Source: Planctomycetota bacterium
GTDB lineage: Bacteria > Planctomycetota > UBA1135 > UBA2386
DNA length: 64,000 nt
Direction of reading: 5' to 3'
NCBI GenBank assembly: GCA_020638655.1
Contig: JACKIC010000001.1
Span: 992,001-1,056,000, forward strand
Shown: piece after piece, positions 18,701 through 25,924 of the stretch
Layout of the letters: every line of letters starts with the position of its first letter
Numbering within the stretch: position 1 is the stretch's first letter
The notes under the pieces: model-generated
Database searches by the model: none
What the model was told of the DNA's origin: nothing
Seen by the model: only the letters and a program-made list of their open reading frames with translations
Made by a program: the position numbers and the translations under genes

Positions 18701-19018
18701 CGCGACCATGCGCGTCTGCTCACCCCGCTTCTGGCTGGCCAGGTAGACCACGCCCATGCCGCCGCGGCCGAGTTCGCGCAGCAGCGTGTATTCGCCGAAG
18801 TGTCGCGGCTGCCGGCCGGCCGCGGTGTCGGCAGCCGGCGGCGCCGCGATGCGCAGGAACAGGGCGTAGCGGTCGCGCAGCGCTGCGGCCATCTCGGGGT
18901 GCTCCCGACACAGCTGCTCCAGCGCCGCGGCCTGTTCGGCGTCGGCCAGGGTGACGACGCCCTCGAGCAGGCTTTCGGTGCGGTCGGCTCGGGGACGGCT
19001 GGAGTCGCTGGCGGGCAT
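15758..19018 (-). CDS. Transmembrane Ser/Thr protein kinase with C-terminal TPR-like region
   Basis: 1086 residues. Kinase domain about 76-370: glycine loop LGRGGMGVVYLA (84-94), lysine K108, catalytic HRDVKPGN (H225-D227), DFG at 245-247, SPEQ and the DIYSLGVTLYEVL helix. All catalytic residues are kept, so it should be active. One membrane helix at about 391-412. The remaining 670 residues are helical Ala/Leu/Glu-rich repeats of TPR type, on the far side of the membrane or folded back. A short acidic helical domain precedes the kinase (EQLCREHPEMAAALRDR), the same as in the second kinase of this window. It is tail-to-tail with the ECF sigma gene at 15083. Confidence 0.92.
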   Translation of the reverse strand: MPASDSSRPRADRTESLLEGVVTLADAEQAAALEQLCREHPEMAAALRDRYALFLRIAAPPAADTAAGRQPRHFGEYTLLRELGRGGMGVVYLASQKRGEQTRMVALKLVRDRLALSPQARERLLREGAAAFRLEHPGICQAYDLGEIDGTPYVSMRYVPGRTLAQLLADARAAHRLVELASGSRDAGSHSSSSPTGSGRVHDALLLIEQVARALHFAHEAGFVHRDVKPGNIMVGDDGAPVLLDFGLVHDQASSHGLTMTDQPLGTPNYMSPEQIAPRGRKADRTTDIYSLGVTLYEVLAGELPFHGANREELFRQILDSTPPRLSQRAPGISRDVEVVVRTALDKDPDRRYRTALAFAEDLRRARLAQPIVARPPNVGRRLLLWSRRNPLGAVMITLLAISQVVIVFLALAAEERAAEALAAKQLAEDNYHEASDAIDQLATVATEQLADVPWLVPVRSALFEKVLAFHARTAARSSPEPAEQQRAARAWVQSAHLHEDLGHNQEAERLLDKALPVLAADGAAPENLRWLVSAQVLLANLAQKRGDPRAAETHLRDAIGTCEALVAQGAAGLEDRLRLATSHYELGELLSEVVGRRDEAAAAVESCLRIVGAIPGTEARIDEATALRLRARMARHEGRELESLADLERGVAMLRELVQAQPHDRSARANLATSLISQGLALKDLRKAPEALAHYDEARQVYESLIASFPFHLHYRINLGRTYNNIAVLQRATGNGEGSRTSMLHALELSREALRLEPQSTFAKTLLTDCAYNLANQTRGEDPAGAEALYRECLGHLGDVLEHNADALPSLEMACRARTSLGALCATQQRFAEALAEFQQARVITERLFAAQPPTPRLLRNAAILNYNTGSLLVETDADLPGAIECLRTAVRYGEQALSSSPQDPRAVALVLGHQVRLATFAEMLDPASAANEWQAAHQLVGGAAATLQRRLEADEGSRFDIVCAARGLAACQLRGGDLEAAAASVQRATQLFEAGRSVGAEVEQLLIAHLRLSLAANTQDATGAAAAAADVAASARRLLPRLAESPLQRQRVRALGPQVLQQLREHGDAAQIDAVQDLVRAAAD

Positions 19019-19094
19019 GGCGCGGCGGAGACGGGGCTCGAAGATACCGGTGGTAGAGCAGGGAGCGGGCGCCGCCGGCGCGGCGAACCGGATT

Positions 19095-19997
19095 TCAGCC
19101 CGTTCGCCGCGAAGGGCGCACGCCGAACAGCAGGCCGCCGAGGATCAGCGCCATGCCGAGCCAGCTGGCCGCGTCCGGCAGCGCGTCGAAGACCACCGCC
19201 CCGAACAGGGTCGCGAACGCGATCTGCAGGTAGCCGACGGTGGTGGCCCGGCCGGCGGGTTCGCGCGCCAGCCCCTTGGTCAGCGCGATCTGGCCGAACT
19301 GGGTGACCACGCCGATTGCGGCGAGCAACAACCAACCGACGGCGCCGGGCGCGACCCACGCGGTCAGCGCGAACGGCGCGCTCAGCGGCACGGTGACGAC
19401 CGGGAAGAAGAACACGACGAGCAGCGGCGGATGTCGTTGGCCGAGGCGGCGCACGGTCACGTAGGCCAGCGACGACAGCGCCGCGCCAAGCACCGCGACG
19501 AACGCGAACTGCCACGGGAAGTCCGGGGCGACGCCGGCGCCGAACAGCGACTCGGGCCGCGCGATGGCCAGCACGCCGGCGAAGCAGATCGCGATCGACA
19601 CCAGCACCCGGGGCTCGAGCCGTTCGCGCAGCAGCCACGCGGCCAGCAGCGCGGTGTACAGGGGCGAGGTCTGCTGGATCACGGTGGCCTCGGCGAGCGG
19701 CAGGTGCACGACTGCGGCGTAGAAGCAGATCAGTGCGGTGGAGCCGAACAGGCCGCGGAGCAGCAGCAGGTGCGGCCTGCTGCGGAACGGCGAAATGCGC
19801 GCGCGCCACAGCAACAGGGCGCTGAGCAGCAGCGTCACGCAGCCGCGGCCGAAGACGATCTGCATCGTCGGCATGGTCGCGCCGGCGAGCTTCACGAGCA
19901 GGCTCATCACCGCGAACCAGAAGGCCGCCTGCGCCATGAAGAGCAGGCCCGAGCCCGTCAGCGCCGGGGTGCCCGTGGGCGCCTGCGACGCGGTCAC
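19095..19997 (-). CDS. EamA/DMT-family inner-membrane permease
   Basis: 300 residues with ten hydrophobic helices in two EamA repeats. Repeat one starts at about residue 13 (GSGLLFMAQAAFWFAVMSLL), and the second carries the typical ending EPAGRATTVGYLQIAFATLF and ASWLGMALILGGLLFG. Family members export or import amino acids and other small metabolites by facilitated transport. The GTG at 19997 overlaps the TGA of the upstream binding-lipoprotein gene (GTGA), which fixes the start and indicates an operon. The substrate cannot be read from sequence. Confidence 0.88.
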   Translation of the reverse strand: MTASQAPTGTPALTGSGLLFMAQAAFWFAVMSLLVKLAGATMPTMQIVFGRGCVTLLLSALLLWRARISPFRSRPHLLLLRGLFGSTALICFYAAVVHLPLAEATVIQQTSPLYTALLAAWLLRERLEPRVLVSIAICFAGVLAIARPESLFGAGVAPDFPWQFAFVAVLGAALSSLAYVTVRRLGQRHPPLLVVFFFPVVTVPLSAPFALTAWVAPGAVGWLLLAAIGVVTQFGQIALTKGLAREPAGRATTVGYLQIAFATLFGAVVFDALPDAASWLGMALILGGLLFGVRPSRRTG

Positions 19998-20968
19998 TTC
20001 GGCTGCCGGGCCGCCAGCGCCGCGGCGAGGCTGTTGCGGCAGGCGACCCGCGCGGGGTCGCCGCTGCGATAGCCGAGCTCGAGCACCGTGCCGCCGGCGG
20101 GCAGCATCGCGGCGATCGCCTCGGCGGCGGCGCGCCCGAGGGAATCCTCGTCGATGGTCAGGCTGGCCACCATCGCCTTCGCGGGCAGATCGGAGCCGAC
20201 GCCGACGACCTTGATGCCGCGGTTCATCGCCTCTTCGCAGGCGGCGACCAGGCCAGGCGTGCTGGCACCGGCGACGAGCAGCGCGTTGACGTTCTCGGCC
20301 AGGAACTCGGCGGGGTCGTTGCCGAGCCGAAGGTGCAGCTGCGGGTATTCGCGGGACTTGCTCGCCAGGGCCGTCGCCAGCCGGGCGCTGCGCTCGTCGC
20401 GCGTGGCGATCACGAGGCCGACGCGGAACACGACATCGGTCTTCGGGGTCTGGGTCAGCACTTCGGCGTGCTGCTGGCGCATCGTCGCGAGCGCGAACTC
20501 GCCGGGCGACGGCAGAGCCTGACCGCCGGCGGCGCGGTTGGCCCGCGTGAACCAGCGCGCGCCGATCGCCACCTGCGGCGGCGGGGTGATACCGCTGACC
20601 GCGAGCAGGCAGAACTCGATCGAGGCCGTGGCCAGCGCGTCGATCGAGACGGTGACGACGGCGTCGGCGCTGTCGTCGTCGAGGCGCGCCAGCGAACCGT
20701 TGCCGGGCGTGCCGACGATCTTGATCTGGGCCTGGGCGCTGTCGCGGCGGCTTGCCGCCGCGGTGACGATCGTGGCGTCGTCGTGCGCGAACAGCAGCAG
20801 CGGCGCTTTGTTGCCCCGCAGCTGGACGGTCAGCGTCGCGGCGTCGGGTTCGGTCGCCGGCGTCTGCAGCTCGTATCGCGGGTTCGCGGGGTTGGTGGCG
20901 GGTTCGCCGCACGCGGTGAGCGCGAGCAGCAGCGAGCAGGGAGCGAGTATTGGCGGGCGGCGGCTCAT
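19994..20968 (-). CDS. Periplasmic-binding-protein-like lipoprotein
   Basis: 324 residues. Lipobox LALTAC (Cys20) after a hydrophobic signal. The second half resembles a type 1 periplasmic binding protein of the sugar ABC/LacI type: VGLVIATRDERSARLATAL, PAEFLAENVNALLVAGASTPGLVAACEEAM, RGIKVVGVGSDLPAKAMVAS, DEDSLGRAAAEAIAAML, which is the usual D-x-x-x-G-x-x-A-A closing helix. The first 150 residues do not resemble the family and look like an independent beta-rich domain. No ABC ATPase or permease is adjacent; instead the overlapping downstream gene encodes an EamA permease. Ligand unknown. Confidence 0.7.
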   Translation of the reverse strand: MSRRPPILAPCSLLLALTACGEPATNPANPRYELQTPATEPDAATLTVQLRGNKAPLLLFAHDDATIVTAAASRRDSAQAQIKIVGTPGNGSLARLDDDSADAVVTVSIDALATASIEFCLLAVSGITPPPQVAIGARWFTRANRAAGGQALPSPGEFALATMRQQHAEVLTQTPKTDVVFRVGLVIATRDERSARLATALASKSREYPQLHLRLGNDPAEFLAENVNALLVAGASTPGLVAACEEAMNRGIKVVGVGSDLPAKAMVASLTIDEDSLGRAAAEAIAAMLPAGGTVLELGYRSGDPARVACRNSLAAALAARQPK

Positions 20969-20993
20969 GGCGAGGAGCGGGGTGGCGACCAGC

Positions 20994-22007
20994 CTAGCGC
21001 GTCGGCGCGAAGAAGCTCAGCAGCGCCTCCGTGACTTGCGCCGCGGGCAGCCGGCTCGGCACCAGCTGCCGCGTGATCTGGCCGTACTCCTGCGCTGCGG
21101 GCACGCCGAAGTAGAGCTCGGGGATCGGCTCCGTGGGCGGGTCGGCGCACCACCGCGCGCCGTCGTGTTCGGGCTCCAACTCGGCGAGGCGCCGCGCCAG
21201 CGGTCGCAGGTCGCGCCGCGGCAGCGGCTGCAGGGTCACCAGCTCGAACCAGCTCTCGGTGCGGTCGTGGTAGCGGTAGCGCGGCCCGTCGCGGCCGGCG
21301 TGCACGTGCAGCACGCGGTAGGCGCCGGCCAACGTGTTCAGGGTCATGCGGTGCAGCGCCGTCTGGCTCGTGACGACGCCGACGCCGAGTTCGCGGTGGT
21401 GGCGGCGATCGACTTCGCCGCGCAGCCCGGCGTCGATCTCGTGCTGCACGCGCGCCATCTCGTCGGCGTAGACGGGCGCGAACGTCTCGGGTCGCCCGAG
21501 CAGCTCGTCGGCGTGTTCGAGCAGCCACGCATATCGCCGCAGCGACAGCTCGTCGGGATCGGTGATCGCGGCGAACGCGGCGGCCTGCGGCGACGCCGGC
21601 TTCGACAGGTGCACGATCGCGCGATCGACCGCGAACGCGCGCGCGGTCTGCCAGACGCCGAAGTCGCCGGTCGCCGCCGCCGCCAGCAGCAGCTCTTCGT
21701 GCGCCTGCGCGACCTGCGGCCGGAGCACCGCGAGCAGCGCGCCGAAGCCGTCGGTGTCGTAGTGGTCGTTGAGCACCAACTCCGCGCCGTCGAGGAACCG
21801 TTCCTGCTCGGCCGCGTCGGCGCGCGCGAAACGCAACGCGATCGCCGTGCTCAGGTCGGCGCGCCATTGCGGCGGCGTGCGGTTGCCGGGCCAGTGCGAC
21901 AGGTTGGGCCCCGCCGGCGTCATGCCGTCCACCGACAAGTGCGGCTCCGGGCAGCCGTCAGGGCCGGCGTAGCCCAGGCGCAGTCGGGGGCGGGAAGGTG
22001 ACGGCAT
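20994..22007 (-). CDS. Uncharacterised cytoplasmic protein with HYDTDG motif
   Basis: 337 residues, no signal peptide or membrane helix. The notable motif is LVLNDHYDTDGFGALLAVL (about residues 78-96), which resembles the metal-binding DxDG/HxxxDG loops of DHH-type phosphoesterases, but the other DHH motifs are not evident. A later stretch RYRYHDRTESWFELVTLQPL is also well formed and probably conserved. Start is the ATG at 22007, at the edge of a 327-base gap containing the small-RNA candidate. It does not overlap the binding-lipoprotein gene (25 bases apart) but could share its transcript. Function not assigned. Confidence 0.65.
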   Translation of the reverse strand: MPSPSRPRLRLGYAGPDGCPEPHLSVDGMTPAGPNLSHWPGNRTPPQWRADLSTAIALRFARADAAEQERFLDGAELVLNDHYDTDGFGALLAVLRPQVAQAHEELLLAAAATGDFGVWQTARAFAVDRAIVHLSKPASPQAAAFAAITDPDELSLRRYAWLLEHADELLGRPETFAPVYADEMARVQHEIDAGLRGEVDRRHHRELGVGVVTSQTALHRMTLNTLAGAYRVLHVHAGRDGPRYRYHDRTESWFELVTLQPLPRRDLRPLARRLAELEPEHDGARWCADPPTEPIPELYFGVPAAQEYGQITRQLVPSRLPAAQVTEALLSFFAPTR

Positions 22008-22027
22008 GGGAGCTGGGGGGCGGACTC

Positions 22028-22056
22028 TTGGGTCGCTGTCGGGACCGTCCTACAGA
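22028..22056 (+). promoter_or_regulatory. Candidate promoter for small RNA
   Basis: TTGGGT (22028-22033) and TACAGA (22051-22056) are spaced by 17 bases, the ideal spacing for a housekeeping sigma. Each matches three of six consensus positions, so the call rests mostly on spacing and on the terminator downstream. Confidence 0.3.
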
Positions 22057-22057
22057 T

Positions 22058-22179
22058 CTCGTGCAAGCCGGGGCCGAGCCCGCCGGAGCCGTGAGGCGAC
22101 GACGGAACAGCGGCCCCGACACGAGAGAGCGAAGAGTGGCTTCGGCCGCCGGGGGTGTGAGCCCGGCGGCCGATTTTTT
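22058..22179 (+). ncRNA. Candidate structured small RNA of about 120 nt
   Basis: This fills most of the only gap over 300 bases (22008-22334) and has no reading frame of interest. Left arm CTCGTG (22058-22063) pairs with CACGAG (22120-22125), and GGGGCC (22070-22075) with GGCCCC (22112-22117). These enclose a branch with further stems (CGCC 22081-22084 with GGCG 22095-22098, or a competing CCGT/ACGG pair), and an intrinsic terminator ends the unit at 22179. It does not carry the sequence signatures of SRP RNA, RNase P RNA or tmRNA that I could check by eye, and I could not exclude 6S RNA. Alternatively part of the region is the 5' leader of the minus-strand gene starting at 22007. Confidence 0.4.
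22144..22179 (+). terminator. Strong intrinsic terminator
   Basis: A perfect 10-bp GC-rich stem, GGCCGCCGGG (22144-22153) with CCCGGCGGCC (22162-22171), loop of 8 bases, then GA and six T residues (22174-22179). The U-tract lies on the plus strand, so it terminates rightward transcription, yet no plus-strand protein gene lies upstream. This is the best evidence for a small RNA here. Confidence 0.8.
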
Positions 22180-22287
22180 GGGCCGGCATTCCTTGGACCG
22201 GCGACGCGCCAGGGCTGGTCTAGCGCGGCCCACCACCTCATGCCAGCGCGCAGTCGCGGCGGCGGGGTCTCGGGGGCGAAACATCGC

Positions 22288-22315
22288 TTGCAAAGGTCCC
22301 GCACCTCGGTAGGAT
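22288..22315 (+). promoter_or_regulatory. Probable promoter of tRNA-Asp
   Basis: TTGCAA (22288-22293) and TAGGAT (22310-22315), each four of six matches to the housekeeping consensus, 16-base spacing. The predicted start near 22322 gives a leader of about 12 bases before the tRNA. Confidence 0.55.
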
Positions 22316-22334
22316 CCCCCGCCCCTCATGGCGT

Positions 22335-22411
<77 letters not shown>

Positions 22412-22414
22412 TCC

Positions 22415-22450
22415 AAAGCCCGGCAGCAACTCGAGTTGCTGTCGGGCTTT
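22415..22450 (+). terminator. Terminator hairpin of tRNA-Asp
   Basis: A near-perfect 18+18 inverted repeat: AAAGCCCGGCAGCAACTC, then GAGTTGCTGTCGGGCTTT. The only imperfection is a G-U pair. It begins three bases after the tRNA CCA end. A weak T-rich stretch (TTT, then TCATTT) follows. The AAAGCCCG/CGGGCTTT arms are typical of tRNA terminators. Confidence 0.75.
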
Positions 22451-22496
22451 GTCATTTCGGCGGGCTTTGTCACTGCGCCGGGCCGGGTCATTGCGG
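22443..22496 (+). repeat. Three tandem 18-bp repeats
   Basis: Units at 22443-22460, 22461-22478 and 22479-22496. The first two share CGGGCTTTGTCA exactly; the third is CGGGCCGGGTCATTGCGG. The first unit begins within the right arm of the tRNA terminator, so the array probably grew from that arm by slippage. It sits in the leader region of the downstream kinase gene. Confidence 0.75.
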
Positions 22497-22574
22497 AACG
22501 GTTCGTTCGATCGTCGCGACGATGGCACTCTGCAGGTGGCGGGCCAGTTGGCGCGCTAGCCTTTCGGACCCGCC

Positions 22575-25301
22575 ATGACCGCCGATCGCCTGGCCGAACT
22601 CGTCGTCGAATGCGCCGAACGCCTCGAGCGTGACGGTCCGACCGCGGTCGAGACCCTGTGCCAGCAGCACCCCGAGCTCGCGGACGAACTGCGGGCCGCG
22701 ATCGGGCCGCTGCTCGCTTACGGCCTGGTGGGGCGCCCCGTCGCCCCCGGCCGGCCTTCGTCGATCGGGGAGTTCGAGATCATTGGGGAGCTGGGCCGGG
22801 GCGGCATGGGAGTGGTCTACGAGGCGCGCCAGCCGTCGCTGAACCGCACCGTGGCGCTCAAGGTGCTGGCCACGCCGCTGGGTGCGGACGAGGCCTCGCT
22901 CGAACGGTTCCGGCGCGAAGGTGCCAACGCGGCGCGCCTGCAACACCGCGGCATCGCCCAGGTCTACGCCGTCGGCAACGTGGAAGGCTGCCACTACCTG
23001 GCGATGGAGCGCATCGACGGCGAGCCGCTCGATCGCGTCATCGGTGAGGTGCGCAGTCGTCCGGTCGGTTCGCTGCACGAGGGTTCGTTGCGCCGCGCCG
23101 TCGCGCAGCTGCGCGGCGACCCCTCGGCCGAAGTCGAGGCGCGGCACGACCTGGGGCGCGGCTTCGTGCGCGCCGCGGCGCAGGTCGGCATCGAGGTCGC
23201 GGAGGCGCTGGCCGTCGCGCACGCGCAAGGCGTCGTGCACCGCGACGTCAAACCGTCCAACGTGATGATGCGCCGCGACGGTTCGGTGGTGCTCACCGAC
23301 TTCGGTCTGGCGCGGCATCGCGACGATCCGAGCCTGACCCGCTCGGGCAGCTTCGCGGGCACACCGTTCTACACCTCGCCCGAGCAGGCGGCGGCCCGCG
23401 GCGACATCGACCACCGTACCGACCTGTTCTCGCTCGGCGCGCTGCTCTACGAGCTGCTGACGCTGCAGCAGCCGTTCTCGGGCGGCAACACCACCGAGGT
23501 GCTGCGCAACATCCAGGTCCGCGAGCCTGCCGATCCGCGGCGCCGGAACCAGAACGTGCCGCGGGATCTGGTGGCGATCCTGCAGCGCATGCTCGAGAAG
23601 GAGCCGGCGCACCGCTACCCGGACGCCGCCGCGGTCGTCGCCGACCTGCGCGCGTTCCTCGACGGCCGGCCGGTGTCGGTGCGGCCGATCACCGTTCCCG
23701 GGCGGCTGCTGCGCTGGACGCGGCGGCAGCCGCAGCAGGCCGCGCTGGTGGCGGCGCTCGTGGTCGGCCTGCCGGCGCTCGCCGCGCTCGGCAGCTACGC
23801 GTGGTCGACGCGCGACAAGGTGCTCGCCGCCGAACGAAGGCAGCGCGACGACGCCGCGCAGGACGCGATCCTCGCTGGCTACATCGCGCTCGGTGAGGCT
23901 CGCACCGACGAGGCGGAGACCCTGTTGCGGAGCGCGCTGCAATGGCGCGGCGACGACGCCGAGGCCTGGGCCGGTCTGGCGCAGGCGGCGCTGCGCCGGG
24001 ATCGTGAGGCGGCGGGTGCGCTGTTGCTGGAGCTGGAACGGCAGCCCGACCTGGTCGCGTCCAATCGCGCCGTGCGGCGTTGTCGCGCCGAGCTGCTCGA
24101 CAAGGTCGGTCGAGGTGACGAGGCTGCCGCGGAGCTCGCACGACTGGGACCGCCGATCGATGCGCTCGAGTCGTTCTGGGTCGGCATGCGCCAGATGGGG
24201 CGGGTGCTCGGGCAGGACAAGACGGCTGAGGCCCGGGCTGCCTACGACCACCTGCTGGACGCGGTGGTGCAGGCGCCGCAGGCGCGACCGGCGTTCCTCT
24301 ACTGGCTCGCGGTGGCCGCCGGAGAGCTCGAGGACGCGGCTGGCGCGCGGCGCGCGGCGCGCGCGCTGCAGACGTTCTGGCCCGACTCGGGGTATGCGTG
24401 GTCGGGCGTCGGCCTGGCTCTCAATCGGGTCGATCCGGAAGCTGCGATCGCCGCGTACCGCCGCGCGCTGCAGCTGTTGCCGGACATGCTGACCGTCCGC
24501 AACAACCTCGCCAACGCGTTGGACCTCGCCGGTCGCAGGCGGGAGAGCATGGACGAACTGCGCGAGGTGCTGCGGCGTCGGCCCGACTATGCCGTCGCGC
24601 ACTACAACCTCGGACGCTCGTTGTTCTACGAGCAGCAGCTCGACGAAGCGTCGCAGCACCTGCATCGCGCGGTCGAGTTGTCGCCCGACGAGCGGCGTTT
24701 CCAGCACTACCTGAGCTGGTGTCTGCTGCGGCAGGGGCACCACGCCGAATCGCTCGCCGCTGCCGAGGCTGCGACCGCGGTGCTGCCCGACGACGCGTTG
24801 ATGTGGCGCGACGTGGCACGCGCGCACCTCGCGCTGAAGGATCCCGCCGCCGCGGAGGTCGCCGCTGCGAAGGCGCTCGAGAAGGGGCCGGCCGATCCCA
24901 ACAATCACGACCTGATGGCCGAGGTGCTGCAGGCCAAGGGAGATCGCGACGGGGCGCGGTCGAGCCTCGAACGCGTCGTCGCGCTGTCGCCCGACGGGGA
25001 GCCCAGGCAGCGCGCGCGTGAGGATCTGGCGCGGTTCCTGCTCGGGAACCAGGGCGCCCGCGGGCTCGATCCCGCGGGGGGGCTGCGCATCGCGGAGGAG
25101 CTGGCCAAGGAGAGTGGCCGTCGCGACCCGTGGGTGCTGGAACTGCTCGCCGATGCCCATGTCGCCACCGGTGCGCCGGCGGCGGCGGCGCAGGTCCTCG
25201 ACGAGGCGCTGCAGATCCTGCAGGCCGCGACGACGCGCGATGCGCTGCGGTTGCGAGAGCGGCTGCAGGCGCGGCGCGCCGCGGCCAAGGAAGGACGCTG
25301 A
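22575..25301 (+). CDS. Transmembrane Ser/Thr protein kinase with C-terminal TPR region
   Basis: 908 residues. An N-terminal helical stretch (VETLCQQHPELADELRAAIG) is shared with the other kinase. Kinase domain about 67-365: LGRGGMGVVYEA (73-84), K96, HRDVKPSN (H222-D224), DFG at 242-244, SPEQ, FSLGALLYELL. A single membrane helix at about 389-410. TPR-like repeats to the end, e.g. AYRRALQLLPDMLTVRNNLA and VAHYNLGRSLFYEQQLDEA, which bind peptides or partner proteins. All catalytic residues are present. It is tail-to-tail with an ECF sigma gene five bases downstream, the same arrangement as at 15083-19018. Confidence 0.93.
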   Translation: MTADRLAELVVECAERLERDGPTAVETLCQQHPELADELRAAIGPLLAYGLVGRPVAPGRPSSIGEFEIIGELGRGGMGVVYEARQPSLNRTVALKVLATPLGADEASLERFRREGANAARLQHRGIAQVYAVGNVEGCHYLAMERIDGEPLDRVIGEVRSRPVGSLHEGSLRRAVAQLRGDPSAEVEARHDLGRGFVRAAAQVGIEVAEALAVAHAQGVVHRDVKPSNVMMRRDGSVVLTDFGLARHRDDPSLTRSGSFAGTPFYTSPEQAAARGDIDHRTDLFSLGALLYELLTLQQPFSGGNTTEVLRNIQVREPADPRRRNQNVPRDLVAILQRMLEKEPAHRYPDAAAVVADLRAFLDGRPVSVRPITVPGRLLRWTRRQPQQAALVAALVVGLPALAALGSYAWSTRDKVLAAERRQRDDAAQDAILAGYIALGEARTDEAETLLRSALQWRGDDAEAWAGLAQAALRRDREAAGALLLELERQPDLVASNRAVRRCRAELLDKVGRGDEAAAELARLGPPIDALESFWVGMRQMGRVLGQDKTAEARAAYDHLLDAVVQAPQARPAFLYWLAVAAGELEDAAGARRAARALQTFWPDSGYAWSGVGLALNRVDPEAAIAAYRRALQLLPDMLTVRNNLANALDLAGRRRESMDELREVLRRRPDYAVAHYNLGRSLFYEQQLDEASQHLHRAVELSPDERRFQHYLSWCLLRQGHHAESLAAAEAATAVLPDDALMWRDVARAHLALKDPAAAEVAAAKALEKGPADPNNHDLMAEVLQAKGDRDGARSSLERVVALSPDGEPRQRAREDLARFLLGNQGARGLDPAGGLRIAEELAKESGRRDPWVLELLADAHVATGAPAAAAQVLDEALQILQAATTRDALRLRERLQARRAAAKEGR

Positions 25302-25306
25302 CGCGC

Positions 25307-25924
25307 TCAGGGCGAGCCGCTGTCCTGGACTCCGAGGCGCCGCAGATTGGCGGACAGCTTGACCAGCGCGCGGCCGAGCAGCATGCGGGTGGCGTCGGGG
25401 CTGCGGCCCATGACCTCGGCGGCCTCGGTGATCGGTAGCCCGGCGAGGCGGACGAGCGTCACGATCTCGCGGTGGTCCGGGTCGAGGTCGTCGATGGCCG
25501 CCTCGAGCTTGCCGAGGTGCTCGCGAGCCATCGCCACGCGGCTGGGGGTGCCGACCTGGCGGTAGCCGTCGAGGATCTGCGAGGCGCCGACGTCGTCGAG
25601 CGCCTCTTCGCGCCGCACGTCGCGTTGTTCGCGTTGGTGGTAGCGGGCCTTCTCGACGATCTTGTTGCGCGCGGCGAGGAACAGCCACGCGCGGAACTGC
25701 GCCTCGCCGCGGAACTCGAAGCTGCTCTGCGCCAGCAGGCCGCGGCACACCGACTGCACCAGGTCGGAGACCGACTCGCGCAGTCGCAGCTCCGGCGAAA
25801 GATGGGCGCGCACGAACGCGCGCAGCCGCGGCAGCTCCTCGGCGAGCAGTTCGTCGAGCACGGGCTCGCCACTCAAGGCCCGCGTCACAGCGGAGTCACG
25901 GGGCGAGTCGGAGGATGAGGTCAC
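25307..25924 (-). CDS. ECF-type RNA polymerase sigma factor
   Basis: 205 residues. Sigma-2 about 25-105 (RLRESVSDLVQSVCRGLLAQ, then EAQFRAWLFLAARNKIVEKA); sigma-4 about 140-200 (LDPDHREIVTLVRLAGLPIT and AEVMGRSPDATRMLLGRALV). The GTG at 25924 overlaps the TGA of ppk1 (GTGA), so it is the second gene of a ppk1 operon. It ends five bases from the end of the kinase gene on the other strand. No anti-sigma factor is nearby. Confidence 0.92.
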   Translation of the reverse strand: MTSSSDSPRDSAVTRALSGEPVLDELLAEELPRLRAFVRAHLSPELRLRESVSDLVQSVCRGLLAQSSFEFRGEAQFRAWLFLAARNKIVEKARYHQREQRDVRREEALDDVGASQILDGYRQVGTPSRVAMAREHLGKLEAAIDDLDPDHREIVTLVRLAGLPITEAAEVMGRSPDATRMLLGRALVKLSANLRRLGVQDSGSP

